Shown piece after piece: positions 32,532 through 42,165 of a stretch of DNA of 64,000 bases. Location: NCBI RefSeq assembly GCF_030767025.1, contig NZ_JASITE010000017.1, positions 82,956-146,955 of the forward strand. The letters run 5' to 3'. The DNA comes from Nocardia sp. CC227C (GTDB taxonomy: Bacteria; Actinomycetota; Actinomycetes; Mycobacteriales; Mycobacteriaceae). Made by a program: the position numbers and the translations under genes. Below the pieces are notes generated by a model that saw nothing but the letters and a program-made list of their open reading frames with translations, did no database searches and was not told where the DNA came from. Numbering within the stretch: position 1 is the stretch's first letter; each line of letters opens with the position of its first letter.

Positions 32532-33401
32532 TCAGTTACCGGGCGCGGGGGCCTCGGCATCGGGGGCGGGCTGCTCCGGCTGTTCGTTCTGCTCGGGCTG
32601 CGGACCGGTGGGCGCGACCGGGTTCAGGCCCTTGAGCGTGGGGGAGTCGAAGTTGGCCACCAGCCATTTGCCGTCCTTCTTCTCCATCTCGGCCACACCG
32701 GGGACGGTCAGCATGTCCGGCTGCGGCACCACCGAATTGGAGCGGACCTGGGTGATGATCAGGACGACGGACGCCTTGTTCTCGTCGCCGGACTCGAAGG
32801 CGCAGTGGATCTCGTCCAGGGTGGAGCGGGCGTCGACGCTCTTCATGGCCGTTTCGAGGGTGTCGGCCGCGCCGCTGAAGAACTGGCCCCACTGTCCGGT
32901 GGACCGTGACTTCACATTGTCGAAGTAGTCGCCCAGATTCGCGGCGTCATAGCTGGAGACCGCCCTGCCGAATTCGCAGGCGGCCGCCGTGGCCTCGTCG
33001 CGGGCGGTGAGTTCGTTCTCGTGCGTGCGGTTCTGCAGGAAGAACCACACGCCGGTGGCGATGGCGGCGACCAGCAGCACACCGGCGGCGAACGCGGCGA
33101 TGAGCGGCAACGATCCGCCACCCGAGCCCCCTCCGGTGGCGGGGCGCTGCGGCTCTCGCGGCGGGGGCGGCGGGGTCGGCTGGGCGCTCTTCGACGTCGA
33201 GACCTTCTCCTCGGGTGCCTTCGCCTCGGGTGCCTTCGCCTCGGCCGCATCGGCCTTCTTGCTCAGGTCGGGCGTAGATTCCGCCGTGGCGTCGGCGGCC
33301 TCGATCTTCTCCGTAGCAGCAGTGTCGGCGCTGCCCACGGCATCGGCCCCGGCCGTCGAATCGTCTTCGGTTGTCTTCTTCTGGGCAGCGTCATCCGACA
33401 T
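32532..33401 (-). CDS. Mce-associated membrane protein (Mas/Mam type)
   Basis: A 289-residue protein at the 3' end of the mce operon. The first 110 residues are acidic, Ala/Lys/Glu-rich and disordered, with a small repeat (AKAPEAKAPE). One transmembrane helix follows (LPLIAAFAAGVLLVAAIATGV in part, residues 120-145). The outer domain resembles the NTF2-like Mce-associated proteins (EFGRAVSSYDAANLGDYF, then GQWGQFFSGAADTL). Mycobacterial equivalents stabilise the Mce transporter. ATG 33401 is 108 bases after mceF; an ATG at 33485 is less likely. Confidence 0.82.
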   Translation of the reverse strand: MSDDAAQKKTTEDDSTAGADAVGSADTAATEKIEAADATAESTPDLSKKADAAEAKAPEAKAPEEKVSTSKSAQPTPPPPPREPQRPATGGGSGGGSLPLIAAFAAGVLLVAAIATGVWFFLQNRTHENELTARDEATAAACEFGRAVSSYDAANLGDYFDNVKSRSTGQWGQFFSGAADTLETAMKSVDARSTLDEIHCAFESGDENKASVVLIITQVRSNSVVPQPDMLTVPGVAEMEKKDGKWLVANFDSPTLKGLNPVAPTGPQPEQNEQPEQPAPDAEAPAPGN

Positions 33402-33509
33402 GGAAATTGCTCTCACTTTTCCCGGTGCGCTGCGGACGCACCGTCTAGGTTCTGCTCGGCGAGTAAGCCCGGCCCGGTGACCCACACCACCGTACCGGGA
33501 GGCTCGCGC

Positions 33510-34682
33510 TCACTTCACGGGCGGCAGGGTGCGCTCGTTCAGGTCGACATCCGCAGGCGGATTGGCGCCGTTGTTCGGCACATCCGGCCGCGGTGCGTTG
33601 GCGGAACCGCGAATCTGCTGGTCCGCCGGGGGGTTCACGCAGGTGCCCGTCCACCGGGGGAAGGTGCTTTCGGTGGCGACCTCGGGCCGCACCTGCTTGG
33701 CCGGGTACTGGCAGTACGGGCGCGGCCAGATATCCACGATGGTGTAGAACTCGCCGTCGTGCGCGGGCACGCCCATGGCCGAGGTGCCCACCACGAGCGA
33801 TGGGAACAGCGCCCGCAGCGCGGGAACCCGCAACTGCGCGGCCTTGGTGATGGCCGCGAAATTCTGAGCCAGGCTGGTCATCGGATCGGCGGTCTTGTCG
33901 AGCACCGCGCCGAGGGTCTCCATCTGGCCCGGCGCCTGCTCCAGGATCCGCTGAAGTTCGGCGTTGGCATCGTTGAACTGCTGGAACAGCACACTCGAAT
34001 TCGCGGTCAGCGTACCCAGATCCGGCTGGGCCAGCGAGGTGGTCTGGGTGATGGTGCGCAGATTCGTGATGAGGTTCGTGGTCTGCGGCAGCAGTCCGTC
34101 CAGACCGGCGGCGGCCAGGCTGATGCCGTTGATCATGGCGCGCAGCTGATCCTGGCCGCCGGACAGGGCGATGTCCAGTTCATTGAGGATGACGCTGAAC
34201 TTGTCCGGATCGATCTGGGCGATCAGCTCGCTGGAGTTGTCCAGCACCGCCCACACGGGCGTGGGGGTCCGGACGGCCTCCGGATCGAAGGCCACCACCG
34301 AACCGTCGCGCAGGTACGGGCCCTGATCGGTATTCGGCCGGAAGTCGATGTACTGCTCACCGGCGCCCGAGAGCGCCTGCACGGCGATCCGGGTATCGGA
34401 GGAGATCTTGTACTTGGTGTCGATCTCGGCGATGGCCGCGATACCCGCGCCATTGTCGACCAGCGAGATCTCGGCGACCTTGCCGACGCGGGAGCCGCGC
34501 AGGGTCACGTCGTTGCCCGGTTGCAGACCGCCGGAGCGGTCCAGGTTGACCGTCACCCGGTAGGTATCGCGCAGCGGGTTCACCCGCATCACGCTCACCG
34601 CCAGGTAGGACGCGCCCACCAGCAGGATGAGCACCAGCGCGGCGTTCGACACCAGATTCTTGTGCGCCTTCACCCAACTCAT
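33510..34682 (-). CDS. mceF: MceF-type virulence factor family protein
   Basis: A 390-residue Mce protein: one N-terminal transmembrane anchor (NLVSNAALVLILLVGASYLA), an MCE/MlaD domain (DTYRVTVNLDRSGGLQPGNDVTLRG in part, VGKVAEISL), a long helical middle (NELDIALSGGQDQLRAMI) and a Pro/Asn-rich tail. It forms part of the tube that carries lipid from the outer envelope to the YrbE permease. It overlaps mceE by ATGA. Confidence 0.9.
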   Translation of the reverse strand: MSWVKAHKNLVSNAALVLILLVGASYLAVSVMRVNPLRDTYRVTVNLDRSGGLQPGNDVTLRGSRVGKVAEISLVDNGAGIAAIAEIDTKYKISSDTRIAVQALSGAGEQYIDFRPNTDQGPYLRDGSVVAFDPEAVRTPTPVWAVLDNSSELIAQIDPDKFSVILNELDIALSGGQDQLRAMINGISLAAAGLDGLLPQTTNLITNLRTITQTTSLAQPDLGTLTANSSVLFQQFNDANAELQRILEQAPGQMETLGAVLDKTADPMTSLAQNFAAITKAAQLRVPALRALFPSLVVGTSAMGVPAHDGEFYTIVDIWPRPYCQYPAKQVRPEVATESTFPRWTGTCVNPPADQQIRGSANAPRPDVPNNGANPPADVDLNERTLPPVK

Positions 34683-35800
34683 CGGTGGCCCTCCGAAATC
34701 CGGCCCTGGACGATCTGCAACACCTGGATGAGGCTGCCCGCGAAATCGCCGAAGTCCTTCAGATCCGGGAACTTGCTGTTGGCCGGATCGGTGAGCAGGC
34801 CGATATCGAGCATGGTCAGGGTGGCCGCCACGGCGAGGGTGTTGCCCTTGAAGGATGCGTCGGCCATGGGCCGGATCTCACGCAGGGCGTCGAGCGCCGG
34901 TCCCAGGTTCGGTTCGGTTTGCGCCAGCGCGTCCATCAGCTGCTGCACGTTGTCGAGCAGGCTGGCCAGTTCGGCGGAGGTGGTATTCGCGTAGTCGCCC
35001 AGGGCCGCACTGGTCGTCGAGACCTTGGTGAGCAGTTCGCCGAGGGCCTGGTTGTTCTCGGCAATGGCGCCGATCATGTTCGGCAGGGTGTCGGCGACCT
35101 GGCCCAGCTCGTTGTGATTGGCCTCGAGGGTGGTGGCCAGCGCGCTGAATCCCGCGAGGGTCTGGTCCACGCGGGCGCTGTTGTCATTGAGGCTGGCGGT
35201 GATGCCCGTCATCTGGGTGATGAGATGGGCCAGCTGCGGACCACGCCCGCCCACAATGGATTCCAGCTCATTGGTGATCTTGGTCAGACTGGCGATGCCG
35301 CCGCCGTTGAACAGCAGCGAGACCGACAGCAGCAGTTCCTCGACCGTCGCGCCCGCGGAGGTCTGCTCGCGGCTGAGGGTGTCGCCGTCCTCCAGGACCT
35401 GCTGCCCCGGTTCGTCCTTGGGCTTGGACACCGCCACGAAGACATCACCGAGCGGAGTGGCTTGGCGGAGTTCGGCGGTGCTGTTGGCCGGGAGTTCGAT
35501 ATCGGTGCGGATGTCCAGATCCACATGTGCTTCGAAGTTCTTGGTCTCGATCTTGGTGACCACGCCGACGTCGGAGCCGCCGATCTTGACCTTGGCCTGG
35601 TCCGGCAGGTTCAGCGCGTTCTCGAAGACGGCGTGCACCGTATAGGTGTCGCGCCCCGCACCGGGTTTCGGCAGCGGCAGATTCTCGACCGTGACACCGC
35701 AGCCGGAAACCGCCAGCGTCGAGACGGTCGCGGCCAGCGCGACCACGCCGCGGCGGATCCGTTTGGCGCGCCGGGTGTCCCGGGTGTAACGGTTGCTCAT
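34679..35800 (-). CDS. mceE: MceE-type lipoprotein
   Basis: A 373-residue Mce protein with a lipoprotein signal: basic start, hydrophobic core and lipobox LAVSGC near residue 34. The MCE domain follows (RDTYTVHAVFENALNLPDQA, KVKIGGSDVGVVTKIE). The remaining helical region (TKITNELESIVGG, VDQTLAGFSALATTLEANHN) is the channel-forming part. It corresponds to LprK in mycobacteria. It overlaps both neighbours by 4 bp. Confidence 0.9.
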   Translation of the reverse strand: MSNRYTRDTRRAKRIRRGVVALAATVSTLAVSGCGVTVENLPLPKPGAGRDTYTVHAVFENALNLPDQAKVKIGGSDVGVVTKIETKNFEAHVDLDIRTDIELPANSTAELRQATPLGDVFVAVSKPKDEPGQQVLEDGDTLSREQTSAGATVEELLLSVSLLFNGGGIASLTKITNELESIVGGRGPQLAHLITQMTGITASLNDNSARVDQTLAGFSALATTLEANHNELGQVADTLPNMIGAIAENNQALGELLTKVSTTSAALGDYANTTSAELASLLDNVQQLMDALAQTEPNLGPALDALREIRPMADASFKGNTLAVAATLTMLDIGLLTDPANSKFPDLKDFGDFAGSLIQVLQIVQGRISEGHR

Positions 35801-36891
35801 CGTGTCAGTCCCAACATTGCCGCGGTGAGCCCGAGATCGGGTCCGAAATCTTCTATCTTGCCGGTGCGGCAGCCGTCGGCCCGCATCTGGATGCGCTCGC
35901 AGAACAGGCTGACGATCTCACCGGAGAGCGCGGTGCCGAGCACGGCGTGCAGGCGGATGAACCGGCCCTGACGGTTGACCGAGCGATCCAGGTTCTGCAT
36001 GAGCAGCGGTGCCACGTCCACGATCTCGATGACACCGGCCGAGTTGTCACGCAGCTGCTGGGTGACATTGGTGAGACCGGTGAGCGTGCCGTTGAGCTCG
36101 TCCTGGTACTCCGCGAACGCACCGCTGGTATTGGCCAGGAAGGCGTTGAGCTGGTCCAGTGTGGCCTGCAGACCGGGCGCCTGCTCGGCCAGCAGCGTGG
36201 ACATCTGGGTCATCTTGTCGCTGAAATCCCGGACCGCCTGGTCGTTCTCGGCCAGCATGGTGGTCAGCTCATTGAGCTTGATGATGATGCTGGAGACGGC
36301 GTCCTTGTTGTCCACACCCACCTTCAGCGCCCCGGAGAGCGCATTGAGGGTGTCGCGCATCTTCTCGCCCTGACCGTTGAGCATCGGGTAGAGCACCCGC
36401 CCGGACAGCGGACCGATACCCTCCTGTCCCTCCTGCGGTTTCAACGCTTCGGCGAAGGCGTCGATGGTCTTGATCATCTGGTCCAGCTCGACCGGGGTCC
36501 GGGTCTGCTGGGTGGTCAGGTGCGCATCCTCGGGCAGGGTCTCGCCGCCGGTGTACACCGGGGTCAGCTCGATGTGCCGGTCGGTGACGATGGAGGGCGA
36601 GATCAGCGCCGCCGTCACGTCCTTCGGAATCTTGACGCCCTTGTCCACGGTCAGGTGGACCTCGACGTACTCACCCTTGGGCACGATCTTGTCGACCTTG
36701 CCGACCTCGAGGCCGAGCACCGTGATCGGGTTGCCCTCGAACATGCCCGCGATATTGAGGAAGTCGGCGGTGAAGTGCTGGGTCTGCCCGACGGCGTCCT
36801 TGACCCCGATGGGCACGACGGAGCAGCTGCCGACGGCCAGGGCGGCCACGCCGATCATGAGGGCCTTGGCGATTCGCGTGAACTTGGTCAT
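35797..36891 (-). CDS. mceD: MceD-type protein, apparent lipoprotein
   Basis: A 364-residue Mce protein with an MCE domain (GQTQHFTADFLNIAGMFEGN, VLGLEVGKVDKIVPKG) and a long helical region ending in a small Cys-containing tail. The N-terminus is unusual for MceD: a short basic start, a hydrophobic core and VGSC near residue 25, a plausible lipobox. ATG 36891 overlaps the mceC stop as TAATG; it overlaps mceE by ATGA. Confidence 0.88.
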   Translation of the reverse strand: MTKFTRIAKALMIGVAALAVGSCSVVPIGVKDAVGQTQHFTADFLNIAGMFEGNPITVLGLEVGKVDKIVPKGEYVEVHLTVDKGVKIPKDVTAALISPSIVTDRHIELTPVYTGGETLPEDAHLTTQQTRTPVELDQMIKTIDAFAEALKPQEGQEGIGPLSGRVLYPMLNGQGEKMRDTLNALSGALKVGVDNKDAVSSIIIKLNELTTMLAENDQAVRDFSDKMTQMSTLLAEQAPGLQATLDQLNAFLANTSGAFAEYQDELNGTLTGLTNVTQQLRDNSAGVIEIVDVAPLLMQNLDRSVNRQGRFIRLHAVLGTALSGEIVSLFCERIQMRADGCRTGKIEDFGPDLGLTAAMLGLTR

Positions 36892-37886
36892 TACTGGCAC
36901 CCCTCTGCCACATGCGCGAAGCACAGCCAGTTGTCCGGGAACAGCCACGGCAGGCCGACCTCGCCGTAGTTGCCGTTGCCGAACACATTGTTGAACTGCC
37001 GGACCGCCGGCGGCATGATCGACAGCAGCCGGTCCAGGTTGTCCTTGTTCTTCTGCAGTCCCTCGGCCATGGTGTTGAGCTGCTGGAGTGTCGGGCCGAA
37101 CTGGTTGTCGTTCTGCGCGCCGATCTCCTGCAGCTGGCGGCTGAGGGTGGCGATGTTGTCCAGCAGTGAGCGCAGCAGGCCCTGGCGTTCCATCACCCGG
37201 TTGGCGATGGCCTCACCCTGGGTGATCACCAGCAGCACGCTGTTGCGGTTGTCGGCCAGGATCCTGGTGACCTTGTCCAGATCCTTCAGCAGCTGATCGA
37301 CGTCGTTCTTGCGATCGTTCATGGTCTTGGCCAGCGCGCCGACCGCGTCGAGGGCCTGCACCGTGAGCTGCGGGGTGTCGCCCAGCTGCTGGTTGATCAG
37401 GTTCAGCGATTCGGCCAGCTTCCGGGTGTCGAGGGCCGCGAACTTGGGCGTGCCCTCCTGCACCACGTCGGCCAGGTTGTAGGGAACATCGGTGTTGTTC
37501 AGCGGGATTCGGTCACCCGGCAGCCCGGTGCCGTCACCCGGATCGAGGTCGATGTAGCGCGCGCCCAGCAGGGTGGCCATCTTGATGGCCGCCCGCGCGT
37601 CGGGCCCGAGCTTCACGTCGTCGCTGACCTGGATGGTGATCAGCACGTGGCCGCGCTCGAGTTCCATATCGGCCACCCGGCCGACCGGAACGCCGGAGAC
37701 GTTCACCTTGTCACCGGCCTTCACACCGGCGGTCTGGGCGAATTCGGCCTCGATGGACTGCTCACCCACGCCGATCAGGCGATAGACATTGGAGGCCAGC
37801 AGCAGCGCTACGATGACCAGCGCACCTACCAGGCCGAGCCAGAAATTGCGATTGCTGTTGAAGCGGTTCTTGATTGTCTCGATCAT
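36891..37886 (-). CDS. mceC: MceC-type protein
   Basis: A 331-residue Mce protein: anchor helix (FWLGLVGALVIVALLLASNV), MCE domain (IEAEFAQTAGVKAGDKVNVSG, VGRVADMELERG) and an extended helical tail (LDKVTRILADNRNSVLLVITQ). It ends NWLCFAHVAEGCQ. ATG 37886 overlaps the mceB stop by ATGA. The overlapping series shows a tightly coupled operon. Confidence 0.9.
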   Translation of the reverse strand: MIETIKNRFNSNRNFWLGLVGALVIVALLLASNVYRLIGVGEQSIEAEFAQTAGVKAGDKVNVSGVPVGRVADMELERGHVLITIQVSDDVKLGPDARAAIKMATLLGARYIDLDPGDGTGLPGDRIPLNNTDVPYNLADVVQEGTPKFAALDTRKLAESLNLINQQLGDTPQLTVQALDAVGALAKTMNDRKNDVDQLLKDLDKVTRILADNRNSVLLVITQGEAIANRVMERQGLLRSLLDNIATLSRQLQEIGAQNDNQFGPTLQQLNTMAEGLQKNKDNLDRLLSIMPPAVRQFNNVFGNGNYGEVGLPWLFPDNWLCFAHVAEGCQ

Positions 37887-38911
37887 GGCCGGCACACCGC
37901 CGAGTGGGAGTTGCCGCCGATCTGATTGAACAGACCGCGCGGGAAGAGGACGCCGTACAGGGACACGTCCAGGGAGCACACGTACGCGTTGGCGTAGGTG
38001 CCGTTCTGGCTGAACTTGCCGACGTTGGCCAGGATGGCGGGCAGGTCGATCGCGGCCTGGTCCAGCTTCGCGCCATTGGCGAGCAGCAGGGTCAGGGCGT
38101 CGCGGGTGGAGCTCTGCGCCACCGCCAGCTTGGGCTGGATCGCGCCGAGCATGTTCACCAGCGCGCCGGTGGCGTCGGCGATCTGCACCGTGGACGCCTG
38201 CAGCGACTGGCCCTGCGCGTACAGGCCGCCGATCAGCGCCCGGGTCTGGGCGACCAGGGTCTCCAGTTCGCCGCCGCGCCGGGCCAGACCGGACATCACG
38301 CCGGACAGATTCGTGATCACGTCCGACAGGATGGCGTCACGGCGCTGGAAGTCGGTGGCCAGTGCCGCGGCCTGGGTGATGAAGGCGCTCAACGAGACTC
38401 CGTCGCCCTGCAACGCCAGGATGAAGGTCTCCGACAGGTTGTTCACCTGTTCCGGGGACAGCACCTGGAACAGCGGCTGGAAGCCGCCCAGCAGACCCGA
38501 GATGTCGAAGGACGGCTCGGTGCGCTCGATCGGGATGGAGCCGTTGTTCTTCAGCTCCGAGGTGTCGCCGCCCTGTCCCGGGGCCAGCGCGATGTAGCGC
38601 TGGCCGATCAGGTTCTGGTAGCGCACCAGCGCCTTGGTGTTGTTGAACAGCGACTGGTCGCGCTGCACGATGAAACGCACCCGGGCGTTGTTGCCGGAAT
38701 CCAGTTCGATCGACTCGACCTTGCCGACCCGCACGCCCGCCATGCGGACGTCATCGCCTTCCCGCAGCCCGAGGACGTCGGAGAAGGTGGCGTTGTAGGT
38801 GCTGGTGGAGCCTTCCACGGTGCGCGCGAGGGTATTCCAGATGACCGTGGTCACCAGGATCGCGACGACCGCGAAGAGACTGAACCCGATCAGCGGTTTG
38901 CGAATGCTCAT
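37883..38911 (-). CDS. mceB: MceB-type protein
   Basis: A 342-residue Mce protein: N-terminal anchor (IGFSLFAVVAILVTTVIW), MCE domain (YNATFSDVLGLREGDDVRMAG, VGKVESIELDSG) and a helical region ending in a short cysteine-containing tail (NAYVCSLDVSLYG). It is part of the heterohexameric lipid-transfer channel. It overlaps mceA by ATGA. Confidence 0.9.
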   Translation of the reverse strand: MSIRKPLIGFSLFAVVAILVTTVIWNTLARTVEGSTSTYNATFSDVLGLREGDDVRMAGVRVGKVESIELDSGNNARVRFIVQRDQSLFNNTKALVRYQNLIGQRYIALAPGQGGDTSELKNNGSIPIERTEPSFDISGLLGGFQPLFQVLSPEQVNNLSETFILALQGDGVSLSAFITQAAALATDFQRRDAILSDVITNLSGVMSGLARRGGELETLVAQTRALIGGLYAQGQSLQASTVQIADATGALVNMLGAIQPKLAVAQSSTRDALTLLLANGAKLDQAAIDLPAILANVGKFSQNGTYANAYVCSLDVSLYGVLFPRGLFNQIGGNSHSAVCRP

Positions 38912-40416
38912 CGGCCGCCTCCGGTTTCGGTCACTTGCAACGTTCCACCCCTCAGGATCGAGCTCAACAGCAGGTACTCGGCGATGGTCGGCTTGCGGCC
39001 GAGCAGGGCCACGATGGCGTCATCACCGGCGTAGGAGATCGGCCCGGCCGCGGCCGGCGCCGTCTGCGGCTGCGCGTCGGGGTCCGGCATCGGCGCGGGC
39101 GCGGGAGCCGGGGCGGCGCCGAACAGGTTCGGGAACAGCCCTTCCAGCGGCGTCCCGCGCAGCGGGTTGCCCGGCTGCGCACCCGGCGCACCCGGCGTGG
39201 GCGGCGCACCCGGCTCGGTGGTCTCGGCGGTGGTCAGCCCCGGAATGCCGGGGAAGCCCTCCGGCAGCTGCACCGGCGGCAGCCCGGCCGCCGACTCCAG
39301 GGCCTTGGGCCGCAACGACTCCGGCAACTCGCCCGGACTCGACTCCGCGGGCGCGGTGCCACAGCTGGGCGCGGCCAGCTCGCCGTAGCGCGGGCAGTCG
39401 GCCTGGGTGTAGGGCTTGTACGGCGTGAAGGTGAGGCCCATGTTCCACACCATCTGCCGCTGCGGACCCCAGTGGAAGGTGCTGGCCAGCGCGCGCACCG
39501 AGTTGTTCAGATTCTCGATGGCCTGCGGAATGGCGCTGGGATCGTCGGACATCGCGCCGAACAGCGCACTGGTGCCGACGGTGACCTCCTTGCCCACATC
39601 GGGATTGCGGGCGAACAGGTCGTTGACCTTGTCGACGGTGCCGCCGGTGCCCGTGATGAGGGCGGCCAGTTCACTGCGCCGGTCGGCGATGGTCTGCGCG
39701 GTCTGCACCGAATCCGCCAGCACGTTCATGAGCTCGGGAGCCGACTGGTTCAGCGCCTGGAACGACTGCGAGAAGTCGTCCAGCATCACCCCGAGGTCCG
39801 GGATGGACTCGTCGACCGCCAGCAGCCACCGATCCACCCGTTCGATGGTGGAACCGGGAACGCGGCCGCTGCCGTCCAGCGCGTAGGACAGGGTGCCGAG
39901 CACCCGGCCGAACTGCACGGGGTCGATCTTGCTGAGGATGTCGCGGACCGTGGTGAGGGTGTCCTGCAACGCGATGGTGCCCTTGGAGCGGTCCTCCGAG
40001 ATCTCCGAGCCCTCCTCGAGGTGGGCGTTCGCGGGATCGGGTCCGTTGTAGACCAGTTCGACCGAGGTCACGGCGAACAGGTTGGAGGGCACCACGCGCG
40101 CGGTCACATTGGCCGGGATGCCGGAGATGTACTCCGGCTTCATCTCGATGTGCACTTCCTGCAGCTCGCCCTTGGCGGCCACCGACACCTCGTCGACCAC
40201 GCCGACCAGCACACCGCGGAACTTCACGTCCGCTTTCTGCGGCAGGCCGTCACCGGTGGTGGTGAGATTGGCCGTGACGTTGACCTTCTCGACGAAATAG
40301 CCCTGATAGCGCGCCATCAGGAAGCCCAGGATCAAGGCGAAGACGGCCAGCCCGGAGACACCCGCGATGAGCAGCTGGCGCATGGTCGGTCCACGCCCGC
40401 TCGGATCGATGATCAT
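38908..40416 (-). CDS. mceA: MceA-type protein with Pro-rich tail
   Basis: A 502-residue Mce protein: anchor helix (LLIAGVSGLAVFALILGF), MCE domain (VNVTANLTTTGDGLPQKADV, FRGVLVGVVDEVSV), helical channel region (ERVDRWLLAVDESIPDLGVM) and a 150-residue Pro/Ala/Gly-rich tail with short proline runs. The tail makes it longer than its siblings. It starts 9 bases after yrbEB. The KstR-type box upstream of the operon argues for the sterol-importing (Mce4) class. Confidence 0.9.
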   Translation of the reverse strand: MIIDPSGRGPTMRQLLIAGVSGLAVFALILGFLMARYQGYFVEKVNVTANLTTTGDGLPQKADVKFRGVLVGVVDEVSVAAKGELQEVHIEMKPEYISGIPANVTARVVPSNLFAVTSVELVYNGPDPANAHLEEGSEISEDRSKGTIALQDTLTTVRDILSKIDPVQFGRVLGTLSYALDGSGRVPGSTIERVDRWLLAVDESIPDLGVMLDDFSQSFQALNQSAPELMNVLADSVQTAQTIADRRSELAALITGTGGTVDKVNDLFARNPDVGKEVTVGTSALFGAMSDDPSAIPQAIENLNNSVRALASTFHWGPQRQMVWNMGLTFTPYKPYTQADCPRYGELAAPSCGTAPAESSPGELPESLRPKALESAAGLPPVQLPEGFPGIPGLTTAETTEPGAPPTPGAPGAQPGNPLRGTPLEGLFPNLFGAAPAPAPAPMPDPDAQPQTAPAAAGPISYAGDDAIVALLGRKPTIAEYLLLSSILRGGTLQVTETGGGR

Positions 40417-40425
40417 GCTCGCCCC

Positions 40426-41289
40426 CTATCCCGAGATCCGAATGCCGGGGTCGACGCCCCAGATTGCCAATGTCATGAACAGGTCGGCGAACACCACCGC
40501 GATGATGCAGAGCTTGATCGCGCGACCGGCCGCCACGCCCACGCCCTCCGGACCGCCGGAGGCGAAGAAGCCGTAGTAGCACTGGATGAAGGTGGTGATG
40601 GCGACGAACAGGATCGCCTTCAGCATCGAATACAGTACGTCCTGCGGTACCAGGAACTGATAGAAGTAGTGCTGGAACGTGCCCGCGGCGGTGCCGCCGA
40701 TCAGCTGCACGGTGAGCGAGCAGGAGATGTAGGCCACCGGCAGCGCCAGGCAGTACAGCGGCACGATGGCGATCATGGCCGCGATCATGCGGGTGCTCAC
40801 CAGATACGGCAGCGGCCGAATGGCGACCGACTCCAGCGCGTCGATCTCCTCGGAGATGCGCATGGCGCCCAGCTGCGCGGTGAAGCGGCAGCCCGCCTGC
40901 GCCGCGAAGGCCAGCGCAGCCAGCAGCGGCCCGAGTTCGCGGGTGGTGGCGAAGGCGGAGATGGCGCCGGTGATCGGGCTCAGGCCCAGCAGATTCAGGG
41001 AGGTGTGCCCCTGGATGCCGACGGTCATGCCGCCGAAGGCGGACAGGATGATCACCACGCCGATGGTGCCGCCGCCCACGACGAGATTGCCGTTGCCCCA
41101 GGTGACGTCGGACAGCAGCCGCCAGACCTCCTTGGGGTACTGCTTGAAGGCCAACGGGATGGAGGCGAGCGAGCGCAGGAAGAAGAAGACCTGGTGGCCC
41201 ACCCGCGCGATGAAATCGACCGGAGCCCGCCCGGTGCTCCTGATCTTCTGGAACGGCCGCAGCAGCGGCGGAACATACGTTGCTGACAC
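40426..41289 (-). CDS. yrbEB: YrbEB / MlaE-type permease
   Basis: A 287-residue MlaE-family integral membrane permease with five to six hydrophobic segments (LVVGGGTIGVVIILSAFGGM, ATTRELGPLLAALAFAAQAG). The conserved cytoplasmic loop is RISEEIDALESVAIRPLPYLVSTR (read in part), which contacts the ATPase MceG. It pairs with YrbEA to form the inner-membrane channel of the Mce system. The MceG ATPase is not in the window, as usual. Confidence 0.92.
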   Translation of the reverse strand: MSATYVPPLLRPFQKIRSTGRAPVDFIARVGHQVFFFLRSLASIPLAFKQYPKEVWRLLSDVTWGNGNLVVGGGTIGVVIILSAFGGMTVGIQGHTSLNLLGLSPITGAISAFATTRELGPLLAALAFAAQAGCRFTAQLGAMRISEEIDALESVAIRPLPYLVSTRMIAAMIAIVPLYCLALPVAYISCSLTVQLIGGTAAGTFQHYFYQFLVPQDVLYSMLKAILFVAITTFIQCYYGFFASGGPEGVGVAAGRAIKLCIIAVVFADLFMTLAIWGVDPGIRISG

Positions 41290-41292
41290 GAC

Positions 41293-42165
41293 TCAGACCA
41301 TCTGTGGGGGGAAGAGGGTGTTGTAGACCTGGGTGAGGATCAGGTTGACGCCGAAGAGCATCACCGCGGACATCACGACCGCGGTGTTCACCGAGTTCGC
41401 GACACCGCCCGGACCGCCCCGGGTGTTCAGGCCGGTGTCGCAGGCGATGATAGCCGCGAGCAGGCCGAAGATGAGCGACTTGACCAGCGCGACAAGCAGA
41501 TCCAGGGTCACCGCGAAGGACGAGAAGGTGCCGACGTAGGAGCCCGGCGTACCGCCCTGGGCGAAGATGTTGAACACGTAGCCGGTGAGGAAGCCGACGA
41601 AGACCACGAAGCCGCACAGCAGTACCGACACCAGCATGGCCGCGCCCAGGCGCGGGGCGACCAGACGCCGCATGGGGTCGACGCCCATCACCTTCATGGC
41701 GTCGATCTCCTCGCGGATGGTGCGCGAACCGAGATCGGCGGTGATGGCCGAGCCGACCGCGCCCGCGATCATGAGCGAGGTGACCAGCGGCGCGCCCTGT
41801 TGAATGATGCCGAGGCCGTTGGCCGCGCCGATGAACGAGGTCGCACCGACCTGTCCGGCGACCGAACCGACCTGGATCGACACGATGACGCCGATGGGAA
41901 TGGCGACCAGCAGGGTGGGCGCCGCGGCCACATTGGCCATGAAGGCGCATTGCCGGATGAACTCACCGAACGGAAAGCGTTTGCGGAAGATGGCGATGAA
42001 GAGTTCGGCGACCGCCGAGACCCCCATGGCCATCATGCGGCCGCCGGTCTCCAGGGACCGTTTCGGATGGTCGTCCCAGTACCTCTTGGTCCAGTCAACC
42101 GCTGCGTTCAGACGTGATTCCGTTGATGACCCCGCCCCTCCCGGACTCTTGGTCAACTGCACCAC
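41293..42165 (-). CDS. yrbEA: YrbEA / MlaE-type permease
   Basis: A 290-residue MlaE-family permease and the first gene of the mce operon. Hydrophobic segments include APTLLVAIPIGVIVSIQVGS and LLCGFVVFVGFLTGYVFNIF. The conserved motif is TIREEIDAMKVMGVDPMRRLV (read in part). The stop lies 3 bases before yrbEB. The upstream 460 bases contain a perfect KstR-type operator. Confidence 0.92.
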   Translation of the reverse strand: MVQLTKSPGGAGSSTESRLNAAVDWTKRYWDDHPKRSLETGGRMMAMGVSAVAELFIAIFRKRFPFGEFIRQCAFMANVAAAPTLLVAIPIGVIVSIQVGSVAGQVGATSFIGAANGLGIIQQGAPLVTSLMIAGAVGSAITADLGSRTIREEIDAMKVMGVDPMRRLVAPRLGAAMLVSVLLCGFVVFVGFLTGYVFNIFAQGGTPGSYVGTFSSFAVTLDLLVALVKSLIFGLLAAIIACDTGLNTRGGPGGVANSVNTAVVMSAVMLFGVNLILTQVYNTLFPPQMV

